Below are positions 1 to 8,337 of a stretch of 32,571 bases of DNA, piece by piece. Within the stretch, counting starts at the first letter, position 1, and every line of letters begins with the position of its first letter. The stretch comes from Streptomyces sp. Ncost-T10-10d. Its GTDB lineage: Bacteria > Actinomycetota > Actinomycetes > Streptomycetales > Streptomycetaceae. Below the pieces are notes generated by a model. The model was not told where the DNA came from and searched no databases. It saw nothing but the letters and a program-made list of their open reading frames with translations. The position numbers were made by a program, and so were the translations under genes. The DNA is taken from positions 1-32,571 of the forward strand of contig NZ_FMDF01000142.1 in assembly GCF_900091955.1 (NCBI RefSeq), given 5' to 3'.

Positions 1-1157
1 GCGACGGGGGCGCCCGGAGTACGAACTGCGCGGCGGACCGGGCGAGCTGGTGGCCGTACGGGCAGGGGCGGTCTGCCGGGCGACGACCGACGGCGCCGTG
101 TGGATCCCCGAGCTTCGGCCCCGCCGCGGGCCGGGAGGCCCCGCCACGTTCAAACTGCCCGCTGTGACGGCCCTCGCCGGGCGCCTGCCCGCACTGCCGG
201 AGCACCCCGTGCCGCTGTACGAGGATGGGCGGCGACATGGCTGGAGCGACATCGGCTACCGGGAGGTGGGGCAGGCCGGTTTCCTCTCGTTCTCCTTCCC
301 CGGCGGTGCGATGAGCACGACGCAGTGCCGACGGCTGCACGACGCCTACCGGCTGGCCTGCCGACGGCCCACCTCGGTGCTGGTGCTGGGAGGCGGCCGT
401 GACTTCTTCTCCAACGGCATCCACCTCAATGTCATCGAGGCCGCTGCCGACCCCGGCGAGGAGTCCTGGGCCAACATCAACGCCATGGACGACCTCGTGG
501 AGGCCGTGCTGACCACCACCGACCGGCTGGTGGTATCCGCCGTGGGCGGCAACGCGGCCGCGGGCGGGGTGATGTTCGCCCTGGCTGCGGACGAGGTCTG
601 GTGCAGGACGGGGGCGGTGCTGAACCCGCACTACCGCCTGATGGGGCTGTACGGCTCCGAGTACTGGACCTACACGCTGCCACGCAGGGTGGGGGCCGCC
701 GCGGCGGAACGCCTCACCGGCAAGGCGCTGCCGGTGAGCGCCGAGGCCGCTGTGCGGCTCGGCCTGGCCGACCGGACGGTCGACTGCGACGCGCAGTCGT
801 TCGCGGGCGAGGTCGTCCGGCTGGCGGCCCGTCTTGCCGCGTCGCCCGCGGTGCCGTCGCGGATCGCGGCGAAGAAGGCCGAACGGGACCGGGACGAGGC
901 CGACAGACCCCCTGGTCCACTACCGGGAGGAGGAGCTGGCTGTGATGCGGCGGACCTTCTTCGACCTTCGGTCGCCCTATCACGCACTTCGGCGTGCGTT
1001 CGTGCTCAAGGATCCTCCGTCGGGCCGGCCGTCGCACCTCGCCCCGGCCTCGACCGGCAGATCCGCGGTGGACCGGCCCGCCCGGGAGCCCGACGTCACC
1101 GGACTGGCGGCACACCATGGCGTACTCGCACCGGGCGCTTGGTACCAAGAACAGTGA
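1..1157 (+). CDS. hypX: HypX/HoxX-like protein, 3' part, with apparent +1 frameshift
   Basis: HypX makes the CO ligand of the [NiFe] centre from formyl-tetrahydrofolate in aerobic hydrogenase producers. The window begins inside the gene. The readable part holds the end of the formyltransferase-like half (GELVAVRAGAVCRA) and the whole enoyl-CoA-hydratase-like half, with the HypX-type motifs FFSNGIHLNVIE, SWANINAMDDL and AADEVWCRTGAVLNPHYR. Up to about base 907 the frame runs from base 2. After the C run at 908-912 the family-like C-terminus (LVHYREEELAVMRRTFFDL, then SPYH and FVLKD) continues one base later and stops at 1155-1157. Removing one C restores a continuous protein. The unshifted frame runs on to 1306, past the start of the next gene, and loses similarity. 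It may be a sequencing error or real decay. It sits 48 bases before hhyS, so it is probably in the same operon. Confidence 0.85.
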
Positions 1158-1176
1158 AGGTCGATATGTCGGCCTT
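1157..1176 (+). promoter_or_regulatory. Stem-loop between hypX and hhyS
   Basis: AAGGTCGA-TATG-TCGGCCTT pairs as an 8-bp stem with one G-U pair and a four-base loop, and G1156/C1177 adds a further pair. It starts on the last base of the hypX stop codon and lies about 30 bases before the hhyS start. The bases after it (TGTCTCTTT) are T-rich, so it could be a weak terminator or attenuator. It could equally be an mRNA processing or stability element that separates hypX from the structural genes. Its function is inferred only from position and structure. Confidence 0.4.
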
Positions 1177-1205
1177 CGTGTGTCTCTTTCCAGGGAGGCA
1201 TCCTC

Positions 1206-2285
1206 ATGGATGCAACAACGTCGAACACGGTGGACGCACCTGCTGCGGCCACCGGAGAAGAGTCCCCGATCCATATCCTCTGGATCAACGCGGGGCTGAG
1301 CTGTGACGGCGACTCGGTGGCCCTGACTGCCGCGATGCAGCCGAGCATCGAAGAGATCGTCGTCGGTGCGCTGCCCGGTCTGCCCAAGATCGAGGTCCAC
1401 TGGCCGCTGATCGACTTCGAATGCGGCCCCGTGGGCGGTGCGGACACGTTCATCGAATGGTTCTTCAAGGGCGAGCGCGGCGAGATCGATCCCTTCGTCC
1501 TGGTCGTCGAGGGTTCCATCCCGAACGAGACGATCAAGCCGGAGGGGTACTGGTGCGGTTTCGGTGACAACCCGGAGACCGGCCAGCCGATGACCACCAG
1601 CGAATGGATCGACCGGCTGGCGCCCAAAGCCCTTGCGGTCGTCGCCATCGGCACCTGTGCCACGTACGGCGGCATTCACGCGATGGCCGGTAACCCGACC
1701 GGGGCCATGGGCCTGCCCGACTATCTCGGCTGGGACTGGAAGTCGAAGGCCGGCATCCCGATCGTGTGCGTGCCGGGCTGCCCGATCCAGCCGGACAACT
1801 TCTCGGAGACCCTGACGTATCTGCTGTACCAGGCGGCGGGATCCGCTCCGATGATCCCGCTGGACGACAAGCTCCGTCCGGCCTGGCTGTTCGGCGCCAC
1901 CGTGCACGAGGGATGCGACCGGGCCGGCTACTACGAGCAGGGTGAGTTCGCCCAGACCTACGATTCGCCCAAGTGCCTGGTCAAGCTCGGCTGCTGGGGC
2001 CCGGTCGTCAAGTGCAACGTACCCAAACGCGGCTGGATGAACGGCATCGGAGGCTGCCCGAACGTCGGCGGCATCTGTATCGCCTGCACCATGCCGGGCT
2101 TCCCCGACAAGTTCATGCCGTTCATGGACGAACCGCCGGGCGCCAAGGTCTCCGCCACCGCCAGCGGCGCGTACGGCGCGGTCGTCCGCAGGCTCCGTGC
2201 GATCACGGCGAAGACCGTGGACGCGGAGCCGAAGTGGCGGCACAAGAGGGGTCGGCTGACGACCGGCTACCGGCCCCCGTGGTGA
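1206..2285 (+). CDS. hhyS: [NiFe]-hydrogenase small subunit, group 1h
   Basis: This is the electron-transferring subunit that carries three Fe-S clusters from the Ni-Fe site (359 aa). The N-terminal cluster motif is C33-D-G-D36, where most families have CxxC. An Asp ligand to the proximal cluster is a known hallmark of the actinobacterial-type enzyme (Cupriavidus AH). Further ligand motifs are GTCATYGG, VPGCPIQP, HEGCDRAGYY, KLGCWGP and GIGGCPNVGGICIACTMPGFPDK. There is no twin-arginine signal, so the enzyme should sit in the cytoplasm or on the inner membrane face. A GGGAGG ribosome-binding site at 1193-1198 fixes the ATG. The large subunit follows after 83 bases. The family role is scavenging traces of H2 for aerobic respiration, often in starved or sporulating cells. 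Confidence 0.96.
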   Translation: MDATTSNTVDAPAAATGEESPIHILWINAGLSCDGDSVALTAAMQPSIEEIVVGALPGLPKIEVHWPLIDFECGPVGGADTFIEWFFKGERGEIDPFVLVVEGSIPNETIKPEGYWCGFGDNPETGQPMTTSEWIDRLAPKALAVVAIGTCATYGGIHAMAGNPTGAMGLPDYLGWDWKSKAGIPIVCVPGCPIQPDNFSETLTYLLYQAAGSAPMIPLDDKLRPAWLFGATVHEGCDRAGYYEQGEFAQTYDSPKCLVKLGCWGPVVKCNVPKRGWMNGIGGCPNVGGICIACTMPGFPDKFMPFMDEPPGAKVSATASGAYGAVVRRLRAITAKTVDAEPKWRHKRGRLTTGYRPPW

Positions 2286-2368
2286 ACACGCCGAGGACTC
2301 CGATCGCACCCCACACCTTCCGGTGACGACCCCACCTCACGCTTCTCAGAAGGGCTACGGCACACACG

Positions 2369-4153
2369 ATGGCACCGAAAACGAAGGCGGCCGGCGACGG
2401 CAGCGGCCTGGTGGAGATGGCCTGGGATCCGATTACCCGGATCGTGGGCAGTCTCGGTATCCACACGAAGATCGACTTCAAGCAGAAGCGGGTCGCGGAG
2501 TGCTACAGCACCTCGTCGGTCTTCCGCGGCTACAGCGTCTTCATGCGGGGCAAGGACCCCCGGGACGCGCACTTCATCACCAGCCGCATCTGCGGGATCT
2601 GTGGCGACAACCACGCCACGTGTTCCGTGTACACGCAGAACATGGCGTACGGAGTGAAGCCGCCGCACCTCGGTGAGTGGATCATCAATCTCGGCGAGTC
2701 CGCGGAGTACATGTTCGACCACAACATCTTCCAGGAGAACCTGGTCGGGGTCGACTACTGCGAAAAGATGGTCCGCGAGACCAATCCCGGTGTCCTGGAA
2801 CTGGCCGAGCGCACCGAAGCGCCGCACGCCGGGGAGCACGGCTACCGTACGATCGCCGACATCATGCGGTCGCTCAACCCCATCGAGGGCGAGTTCTACC
2901 GCGAGGCCCTCCAGGTGAGCCGCTACACCCGGGAGATGTTCTGCCTGATGGAGGGGCGCCATGTGCACCCGTCCACGCTCTACCCGGGCGGCGTGGGCAC
3001 CATCGCCTCCGTCCAGCTCTTCACGGACTACCTCAGCCGCCTCATGCGCTATGTGGAGTTCATGAAGCGGGTCGTGCCCCTGCACGACGACCTGTTCGAC
3101 TTCTTCTACGAGGCCCTGCCCGGGTACGAAGAGGTCGGCCGCCGACGGGTGCTGCTCGGCTGCTGGGGAGCGCTCAACGACCCTGAGCACTGCGACTTCA
3201 CGTACGCCAACATGAGCGACTGGGGACGGAGGATGTTCGTCACCCCCGGTGTGATCGTGGACGGCAAGCTGGTCACCAATGACCTGACCGAGATCAACCT
3301 CGGCATCCGGATCCTGCTCGGCAGTTCGTACTACGACGACTGGGAGGGCAAGGAGCAGTTCGTCACCCACGACCCGCTCGGCAACCCGGTCGACCCCCGC
3401 CACCCGTGGAACCAGCACACGATCCCGGCGCCGCAGAAGCGGAACTTCGACGACAAGTACAGCTGGGTGATGTCGCCGCGCTGGTTCGACGGCAAGGACC
3501 ACCTGGCCCTCGACACCGGCGGCGGCCCCATCGCCCGGCTGTGGTCCACCGCACTCTCCGGACTCGTCGACGTCGGCTACGTCAAGGCCACCGGTCACAG
3601 CGTCGTCATCAACCTGCCGCGCACGATGACCAAGCCCGAGACCACCTTCGAGTGGAAGATCCCGAAGTGGAGCAACGCGCTGGAGCGCAACCGCGCCCGC
3701 ACCTACTTCCAGGCGTACGCGGCCGCGATCGCGCTGCACTGTGCGGAGCAGGGACTCGAAGAGGTCCGCGCCGGACGTACCCAGACCTGGGAGAAGTTCG
3801 ACGTCCCGGACGAGAGCATCGGCGTCGGATTCACCGAGGCCGTACGCGGCGTGCTGTCGCACCACATGGTGATCAGGGACGGCAAGATCGCCAACTATCA
3901 CCCTTACCCTCCGACGCCGTGGAACGCCAGCACCAGGGACACCTACGGAACTCCCGGTCCCTACGAGGACGCCGTGCAGAACACGCCGATCTTCGAGGAG
4001 AACCCGCCGGAGAATTTCAAGGGCATCGACATCATGCGCACCGTGCGCAGCTTCGACCCCTGTCTCCCGTGCGGCGTCCACATGTACGTCGGTGGGGGCA
4101 AGACGGTGCAGAAGATGCATGTGCCCACCGGGCTGAGCGGACTGGGCGGATGA
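2369..4153 (+). CDS. hhyL: [NiFe]-hydrogenase large subunit, group 1h
   Basis: This is the catalytic subunit, which splits H2 at the Ni-Fe(CN)2CO centre (594 aa). The four Ni-binding cysteines are in RICGICGDNH (C75, C78) and DPCLPCGVH (C565, C568). A 23-residue tail follows H571 and should be removed by the protease encoded at 7545. The N-terminal WDPITRIVGSLGIH and the STSSVFRGYSVFM segment are typical of the family. The ATG is chosen by N-terminal fit; a GAAGGG sequence about 14 bases upstream is a somewhat distant ribosome-binding site. The stop overlaps the next start as ATGA. Confidence 0.97.
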   Translation: MAPKTKAAGDGSGLVEMAWDPITRIVGSLGIHTKIDFKQKRVAECYSTSSVFRGYSVFMRGKDPRDAHFITSRICGICGDNHATCSVYTQNMAYGVKPPHLGEWIINLGESAEYMFDHNIFQENLVGVDYCEKMVRETNPGVLELAERTEAPHAGEHGYRTIADIMRSLNPIEGEFYREALQVSRYTREMFCLMEGRHVHPSTLYPGGVGTIASVQLFTDYLSRLMRYVEFMKRVVPLHDDLFDFFYEALPGYEEVGRRRVLLGCWGALNDPEHCDFTYANMSDWGRRMFVTPGVIVDGKLVTNDLTEINLGIRILLGSSYYDDWEGKEQFVTHDPLGNPVDPRHPWNQHTIPAPQKRNFDDKYSWVMSPRWFDGKDHLALDTGGGPIARLWSTALSGLVDVGYVKATGHSVVINLPRTMTKPETTFEWKIPKWSNALERNRARTYFQAYAAAIALHCAEQGLEEVRAGRTQTWEKFDVPDESIGVGFTEAVRGVLSHHMVIRDGKIANYHPYPPTPWNASTRDTYGTPGPYEDAVQNTPIFEENPPENFKGIDIMRTVRSFDPCLPCGVHMYVGGGKTVQKMHVPTGLSGLGG

Positions 4154-4740
4154 GCGCGACAACACATTCCGCGGCGACGAAGTCGCCGGACGCGGAGCAG
4201 GCCGGACGTCGCATCGAAGAGGTGCTCGGGCAACTGACGGCGGCCGGTGACCGGAAGACCTCCGCGGTGGCCGAGGAACTCGTGCGGGTCCTGATGGACT
4301 TCTACGGCGCCGGGCTGGCCCGGATCCTCGACGGGCTCCAGGCCGCACCGGGCCGCGAAACCGGCGACACGCTGGAAGAACTCCTGGGCGACGACCTCGT
4401 GTCGAGCCTGCTGGTCCTGCATGACCTGCATCCCGAGGACATGGGTACCCGCATCGGGCGGGCCCTCGCGGCCGTCCGCGACCCCGTCGAGGTGGTGAGC
4501 TTCGACGAGAGCACGGGCACTCTGCGCCTGCGGAGCGCCGACGCGGGCGGATGCGGCTGCACCGGCGCGTCGTCGGCGCAGCCGTCCGTCGAGAACTCCC
4601 TGGCCTGCTTCGCACCGGAGGTGACCACCGTGGAGATGGAGCCCGCCTCCGCCACTCGGGAGCCGGCACTCCTTCAGATCGGAACCCGCCCGCCGCAGGG
4701 CGTGGCAACCGCCCGGCCGGCCTCGGCCGGAACGTCATGA
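4150..4740 (+). CDS. NifU-like C-terminal domain protein of the hydrogenase operon
   Basis: This 196-residue protein has a helical N-terminal half (about 15-95) and a NifU/Nfu-like half (about 100-165). The usual Nfu CxxC cluster motif is replaced by C135-G-C137, and a further Cys, C153, stands just before the family-like APEVTTVE. That suggests a changed metal site, perhaps C-x-C plus C153. Nfu proteins hold and pass on Fe-S clusters. In this operon it could deliver clusters to the small subunit or act as an electron relay. Start and stop overlap both neighbours as ATGA, so translation is coupled to hhyL. The family call rests on motif and context, and the exact function is unknown. Confidence 0.75.
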   Translation: MSATTHSAATKSPDAEQAGRRIEEVLGQLTAAGDRKTSAVAEELVRVLMDFYGAGLARILDGLQAAPGRETGDTLEELLGDDLVSSLLVLHDLHPEDMGTRIGRALAAVRDPVEVVSFDESTGTLRLRSADAGGCGCTGASSAQPSVENSLACFAPEVTTVEMEPASATREPALLQIGTRPPQGVATARPASAGTS

Positions 4741-5405
4741 GCGCGCCCATGACGTGGGCCGGGCGGCCCGCGCCCGCCTCGGGCGTGCACACGCTGCGGC
4801 GGTTCGCGGCACCGCGCGAACCCCGGCAGGAGCGTTGCGAACTGTGCGGAGTGCCGGTGGCCGAGGGGAACCACCGGCATTTGGTGGACACCGAGGAGCG
4901 TTCCCTGGCGTGCGCCTGCACCCCGTGCTCCCTGCTCTTCGAGCGGCCCGGCGCCGCCCACGGCCGGTTCCTGAGCGTCCCGGACCGCTATCTGGCCGAC
5001 CACGACCACCGTCTCGACGACAACGCGTGGGAACTCCTGCAGATCCCGGTCAGCGTCGCCTTCTTCTTCCGGAACGCCGCACTGGACCGGCTGGTGGCGC
5101 TCTACCCGAGCCCCGCCGGAGCCACCGAGAGCGAACTCGATCCGTCGACCTGGCAGACGGTCCTCGGCGGCAGCCGTCTCTCCCAGCTGCTCGAACCCGA
5201 TGTGGAAGCACTGCTGTTGCGCCGCACCGAGGGCCGGGCCGAGTGCTATCTGGTACCGATCGACATCTGCTATGAGCTGGTGGGACGCATGCGCCTGCTG
5301 TGGCAGGGCTTCGACGGAGGAGCCGAGGCCCGTGCCGATCTGCAGGCCTTCTTCGAACACGTCGAACGCCGGGCCGAGGCAACGGTGGGGGAGCTACGAC
5401 CATGA
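4737..5405 (+). CDS. DUF5947-like, Cys/His-rich hydrogenase-associated protein
   Basis: This 222-residue protein is of unknown function and resembles proteins annotated DUF5947 beside actinobacterial hydrogenases. Its N-terminal part has a metal-site pattern: C34-x2-C37, H46-R-H48 and C59-A-C61-x2-C64. This could bind Zn or a small Fe-S cluster. The C-terminal part (about 85-215) is acidic and helical, with the segments VSVAFFFRN and YLVPIDICYELVGRMRLLW. It has no signal peptide or membrane segment. Its ATG overlaps the stop of the NifU-like gene and its stop overlaps the next ATG. A redox or cluster-transfer role beside the hydrogenase is plausible but inferred. Confidence 0.75.
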   Translation: MSAPMTWAGRPAPASGVHTLRRFAAPREPRQERCELCGVPVAEGNHRHLVDTEERSLACACTPCSLLFERPGAAHGRFLSVPDRYLADHDHRLDDNAWELLQIPVSVAFFFRNAALDRLVALYPSPAGATESELDPSTWQTVLGGSRLSQLLEPDVEALLLRRTEGRAECYLVPIDICYELVGRMRLLWQGFDGGAEARADLQAFFEHVERRAEATVGELRP

Positions 5406-6103
5406 CCGACTTCACCTTCACCTGCACCGGCGTACGCGCCGACCCGTACGCCGCCGGCCCCACCCTGGTCTTCCGGCTGCGCATCACCGCATCCGAAGAG
5501 GCGCGGGTGCACGCACTCGCGCTGCGCTGCCAGATCCGTATCGAGCCGGCCCGGCGCGGCTACGAAACGACGGAGGCCGAGGGCCTGACGGACCTGTTCG
5601 GAGAGCGTTCACGCTGGGGCAGCACACTCCAGCCCGTGCAGTTCGCCCAGGTTCCGGTCATGGTTCCCGCGTTCACCGGGGCGACCGAGACGGACGTCGT
5701 CGTGCCCTGTACGTATGACCTGGAGATCGCCGCGACACGGTACTTGAACGCGCTGACGGATGGTGAGGTACCGCTCCTGATGCTCTTCTCCGGAACCGCT
5801 TTCACCGGTTCCGGCGGCTTCCGGGTCGAGCCGGTGCCCTGGGACCTGGAGGCGCCCTTCCGGATGCCGGTGGCGGTGTGGCAGGAGATGGTCGACCAGC
5901 ATTTCCCCGGGTGCGGCTGGATCCGGCTTCCCCGCGACACCATGAGTGACCTGATCGCATTCCGCTCCCGGCACGCACTGCCCTCCTGGGAGGCGACCGT
6001 CCGGGCGCTTCTCGACGCGGCCGGGACCACGGCCCTCCCGCCGGCGGACCGGGCATTCGCCGACGCCGGGCTCGCCGGGCTCGCCGAGAGGACGGCGCAA
6101 TGA
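5402..6103 (+). CDS. DUF6084-like hydrogenase-associated protein
   Basis: This 233-residue conserved protein has no known function and resembles proteins annotated DUF6084. The first 150 residues look beta-rich (DFTFTCTGVRADPYAAGPTLVFRLRI, with strands repeating), like an immunoglobulin or beta-sandwich fold. A helical C-terminal part has WQEMVDQHFPGCGWIRLPRDT followed by a short Ala-rich tail. No cluster-binding Cys pattern is visible. It is predicted to be soluble and cytoplasmic. It is joined to both neighbours by ATGA overlaps, which suggests it is made in step with the hydrogenase subunits, perhaps as an assembly or partner protein. Confidence 0.7.
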   Translation: MTDFTFTCTGVRADPYAAGPTLVFRLRITASEEARVHALALRCQIRIEPARRGYETTEAEGLTDLFGERSRWGSTLQPVQFAQVPVMVPAFTGATETDVVVPCTYDLEIAATRYLNALTDGEVPLLMLFSGTAFTGSGGFRVEPVPWDLEAPFRMPVAVWQEMVDQHFPGCGWIRLPRDTMSDLIAFRSRHALPSWEATVRALLDAAGTTALPPADRAFADAGLAGLAERTAQ

Positions 6104-7548
6104 CCACATCCGCGCTCACCCCCGCGCTGGAATCCCGTTTCGCCGCCGCCCGGGGCGTGGCCGACGCCGTCCTCTTCGAGGGCTACGTCCTGTACCCGTA
6201 CCGGGCGTCGGCGGCCAAGAACCGGCTCCGCTGGCAGTTCGGGGTGCTCGTACCGCCGGCCTGGACGGCAGCCGCCGAAGAGCACGACTTCCAGTACACC
6301 GAGTGCCTGATGGAACCGAAGACCGACGCGACTCTGGCAGCCGAGGCGCGGTTCCTGCACGCCCAACGGCGCACCGTGCAGCAGCTCCGCGACGACGGCA
6401 CCTTCGAGACCGTCCCCGAACTCCACCTCACCGACCGGGTCCTGGTTCCGTGGGACGAGGGTGCGGAGGAACGGGTCGAAGTGCTCGCCACCGTGGCCGA
6501 GCTCTCCGGCGACGGAGTCGTCGTCCCCTTCACACGCCCGGCACGCGAGGAGCACGAAACCGTCCGTGACGAGGACGGCAGGATCGTGGGCCGTCTGGTG
6601 CGCCGTTGCGAGGCGATCAGCGGAGCGGTGCGGCTGTCCGCTGCCGAACTCGACGGCCCGTACCGGGCGATGCGGCTCACCGCCGTCGTGGAGAACACCA
6701 GCGCGTGGACACCGTGCGCCGGTGACGCCGACCGCGACGCCGCTCTGCCCAGGTCACTGGTGGCCGCCCATCTTCTCCTGGGCCTGAGCGCAGGTTCGTT
6801 CCTGTCGATGACGGACCCTCCCGAGTGGGCCGAGGGAGCAGTCGCGGGCTGCCGGAATCTGCACACCTGGCCCGTACTCGCGGGAGAGCCCGGCCGCGCG
6901 GACCTGATGCTCTCGTCCCCGATCATCCTTGAGGACCACCCGGCCATCGCCCCGGAGAGCCCCGGAGCGCTGTACGACTCCACGGAGATCGACGAGATCC
7001 TCGCGCTGCGCACGGCCGCCCTGACGGACCAGGAGAAGCGCGAGGCCCGGGGGACGGACGACCGGGCGGCCGCCGTGATCGACCTGGCCGACTCGATGCC
7101 CCCCGAGGTCCTGGAGCGGCTGCACGGCGCGGTGCGGGCCCTGCGGGAAGTCACCGAGCCGGGTGCGCCCGCGGCCGTTCCGTCCGACGGATTTCCGCAC
7201 ACGCCGGAAGGGTCCGAGGAGTACGACCTGATCCGGCCGGACCAGCCGTGGTGGGACCCGGCCGCCGACGCCGGCGCCGACCCGGCACACGACCGGATCC
7301 TGGTGGACGGCCGGTCGGTGGGCGCGGGCAGCCGCGTACTCCTGCGGCCGGGCCTGCGCCGCACCGACGCCCAGGACCTCTTTCTGCAAGGTCGCAGCGC
7401 ACTGGTCGAAGCAGTACTCCACGACGTGGACGGGGGAGTGCACCTGGCGGTCACCGTGGAGGGCGATCCGGGTGCGGACATCCGGCGAGAGCAAGGCCGG
7501 TTCCTGTACTTCCAGCCCGACGAGGTCGCGCCACTGGAGGACGCATGA
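6100..7548 (+). CDS. Unknown hydrogenase-operon protein (482 aa)
   Basis: I do not recognise this family. The protein is acidic, apparently cytoplasmic and lacks a signal peptide. Visible features are a moderately hydrophobic central stretch (LVAAHLLLGLSAGSFLSM, about 222-239), a charged helical segment around 300-350 that includes EILALRTAALTDQEK, and a beta-rich C-terminal part (about 405-480) with GAGSRVLLRPGLRRTD and FLQGRSALVEAVLHDVD, which resembles a small barrel domain. No Cys-rich site is seen. It lies inside the ATGA-coupled set, between the DUF6084-like gene and the maturation protease, so a role in assembling or housing the hydrogenase is likely. The molecular role is open. Confidence 0.7.
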   Translation: MTTSALTPALESRFAAARGVADAVLFEGYVLYPYRASAAKNRLRWQFGVLVPPAWTAAAEEHDFQYTECLMEPKTDATLAAEARFLHAQRRTVQQLRDDGTFETVPELHLTDRVLVPWDEGAEERVEVLATVAELSGDGVVVPFTRPAREEHETVRDEDGRIVGRLVRRCEAISGAVRLSAAELDGPYRAMRLTAVVENTSAWTPCAGDADRDAALPRSLVAAHLLLGLSAGSFLSMTDPPEWAEGAVAGCRNLHTWPVLAGEPGRADLMLSSPIILEDHPAIAPESPGALYDSTEIDEILALRTAALTDQEKREARGTDDRAAAVIDLADSMPPEVLERLHGAVRALREVTEPGAPAAVPSDGFPHTPEGSEEYDLIRPDQPWWDPAADAGADPAHDRILVDGRSVGAGSRVLLRPGLRRTDAQDLFLQGRSALVEAVLHDVDGGVHLAVTVEGDPGADIRREQGRFLYFQPDEVAPLEDA

Positions 7549-8093
7549 CAGCGCCGTCGGAGCAGAGACCGACGACTCTGGTGGCGGGCGTCGGCAACAT
7601 CTTCCTCGGCGACGACGGCTTCGGAGTCGAGACCGTACGACGACTGGCGTCAGGACCCCTGCCCGGCCACGTCGAAGCGGTGGACATCGGGGTGCGCGGA
7701 GTCCACCTCGCATACCAGCTCCTCGACGGATACGACACGCTGGTCCTGATCGATGCCACCGAACGCGGCGGCGATCCCGGAACGCTGTATCTGATCGAGG
7801 CCGACCGGCCCGGCCGAATCGCGCCGCAGGAAGCCCTGCTCGACGGCCACCGCATGTCCCCCGACGCGGTCCTGGCCCTGCTGGAGACCCTGTGTGCCGG
7901 GACGGGCTGCATCCCCCCGAGACGCACGCTGGTCGTCGGATGCGAACCCGCCTGCGTCGAAGAGGGCATCGGCCTCAGCGGTCCCGTGGCCGCTGCGGTA
8001 CCGGAGGCCGTGAACATGGTCCTGCGCCTTGTGCGGGACGACGAACGGATTGCGCCCACCGCACAGTCGGCGGTCGGCCAGGCCAACAACTGA
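7545..8093 (+). CDS. Hydrogenase maturation protease (HybD/HyaD/HycI family)
   Basis: This 182-residue endopeptidase should cut the C-terminal tail of the large subunit after Ni insertion, at H571 of the hhyL product. The family signature GVGNIFLGDDGFGVETVRRL is at the N-terminus. The three residues expected to touch Ni are the acidic residue in GDDGFG, the Asp in LIDAT and the His in DGHRMSPD. VVGCEPACVEEGIGLS is the usual late motif. A longer open frame begins upstream, but the ATG at 7545 overlaps the preceding stop as ATGA and puts the conserved motif about 15 residues in, as expected. It is the only such protease in the window, matching a single large subunit. Confidence 0.93.
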   Translation: MTAPSEQRPTTLVAGVGNIFLGDDGFGVETVRRLASGPLPGHVEAVDIGVRGVHLAYQLLDGYDTLVLIDATERGGDPGTLYLIEADRPGRIAPQEALLDGHRMSPDAVLALLETLCAGTGCIPPRRTLVVGCEPACVEEGIGLSGPVAAAVPEAVNMVLRLVRDDERIAPTAQSAVGQANN

Positions 8094-8097
8094 GGAG

Positions 8098-8214
8098 ATG
8101 AACACCGTCATGAAGAAGATCATCATCGGCGGCGCGGTCGCCGTCGCCGTTGCCGCACTCGTGGCTCAGGTACTGCCCGACTTCAAGCGCTACGTGCGCA
8201 TGCGGTGCATGTGA
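8098..8214 (+). CDS. Tiny membrane protein in the hydrogenase operon (DUF6893-like)
   Basis: This short gene encodes 38 residues from ATG 8098, or 34 from ATG 8110. The sequence has a KK start, one hydrophobic helix (IIIGGAVAVAVAALVAQVL) and a basic tail (KRYVRMRCM), so it should be a single-span membrane peptide or a membrane anchor. The GGAG at 8094-8097 touches the first ATG and is 12 bases from the second, so the 34-residue form starting MKKIII is more likely. It begins a few bases after the protease stop. Its place suggests it tethers the cytoplasmic hydrogenase or a partner to the membrane, which is inference. The family name is from memory and less sure than the gene. Confidence 0.65.
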   Translation: MNTVMKKIIIGGAVAVAVAALVAQVLPDFKRYVRMRCM

Positions 8215-8337
8215 CGGCACCCCGAACCGTCAGGTCCTGGGCTGCACCGAATGACGTACGTACCGTCCGGTGTCGGCGAGCCAGCCCGGCCGCGGCCGCA
8301 ACCCCCCGGTGTAATGACGCGGGCAGGACGGAGACCC

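Noticed and set aside
907..1306. Extension of the unshifted hypX frame to base 1306
   Set aside because: It loses family similarity at the C run and runs 100 bases into hhyS, while the neighbouring frame carries the family-like C-terminus.
714..2309. Long minus-strand open frame opposite hypX and hhyS
   Set aside because: It is a shadow of the high-GC coding strand: low-complexity, and antisense to clearly conserved hydrogenase genes.
2347..2357. Palindrome CTTCTCAGAAG before hhyL as an operator
   Set aside because: It is short, lacks a loop for an RNA hairpin, and overlaps the likely ribosome-binding site; no regulator match can be made.
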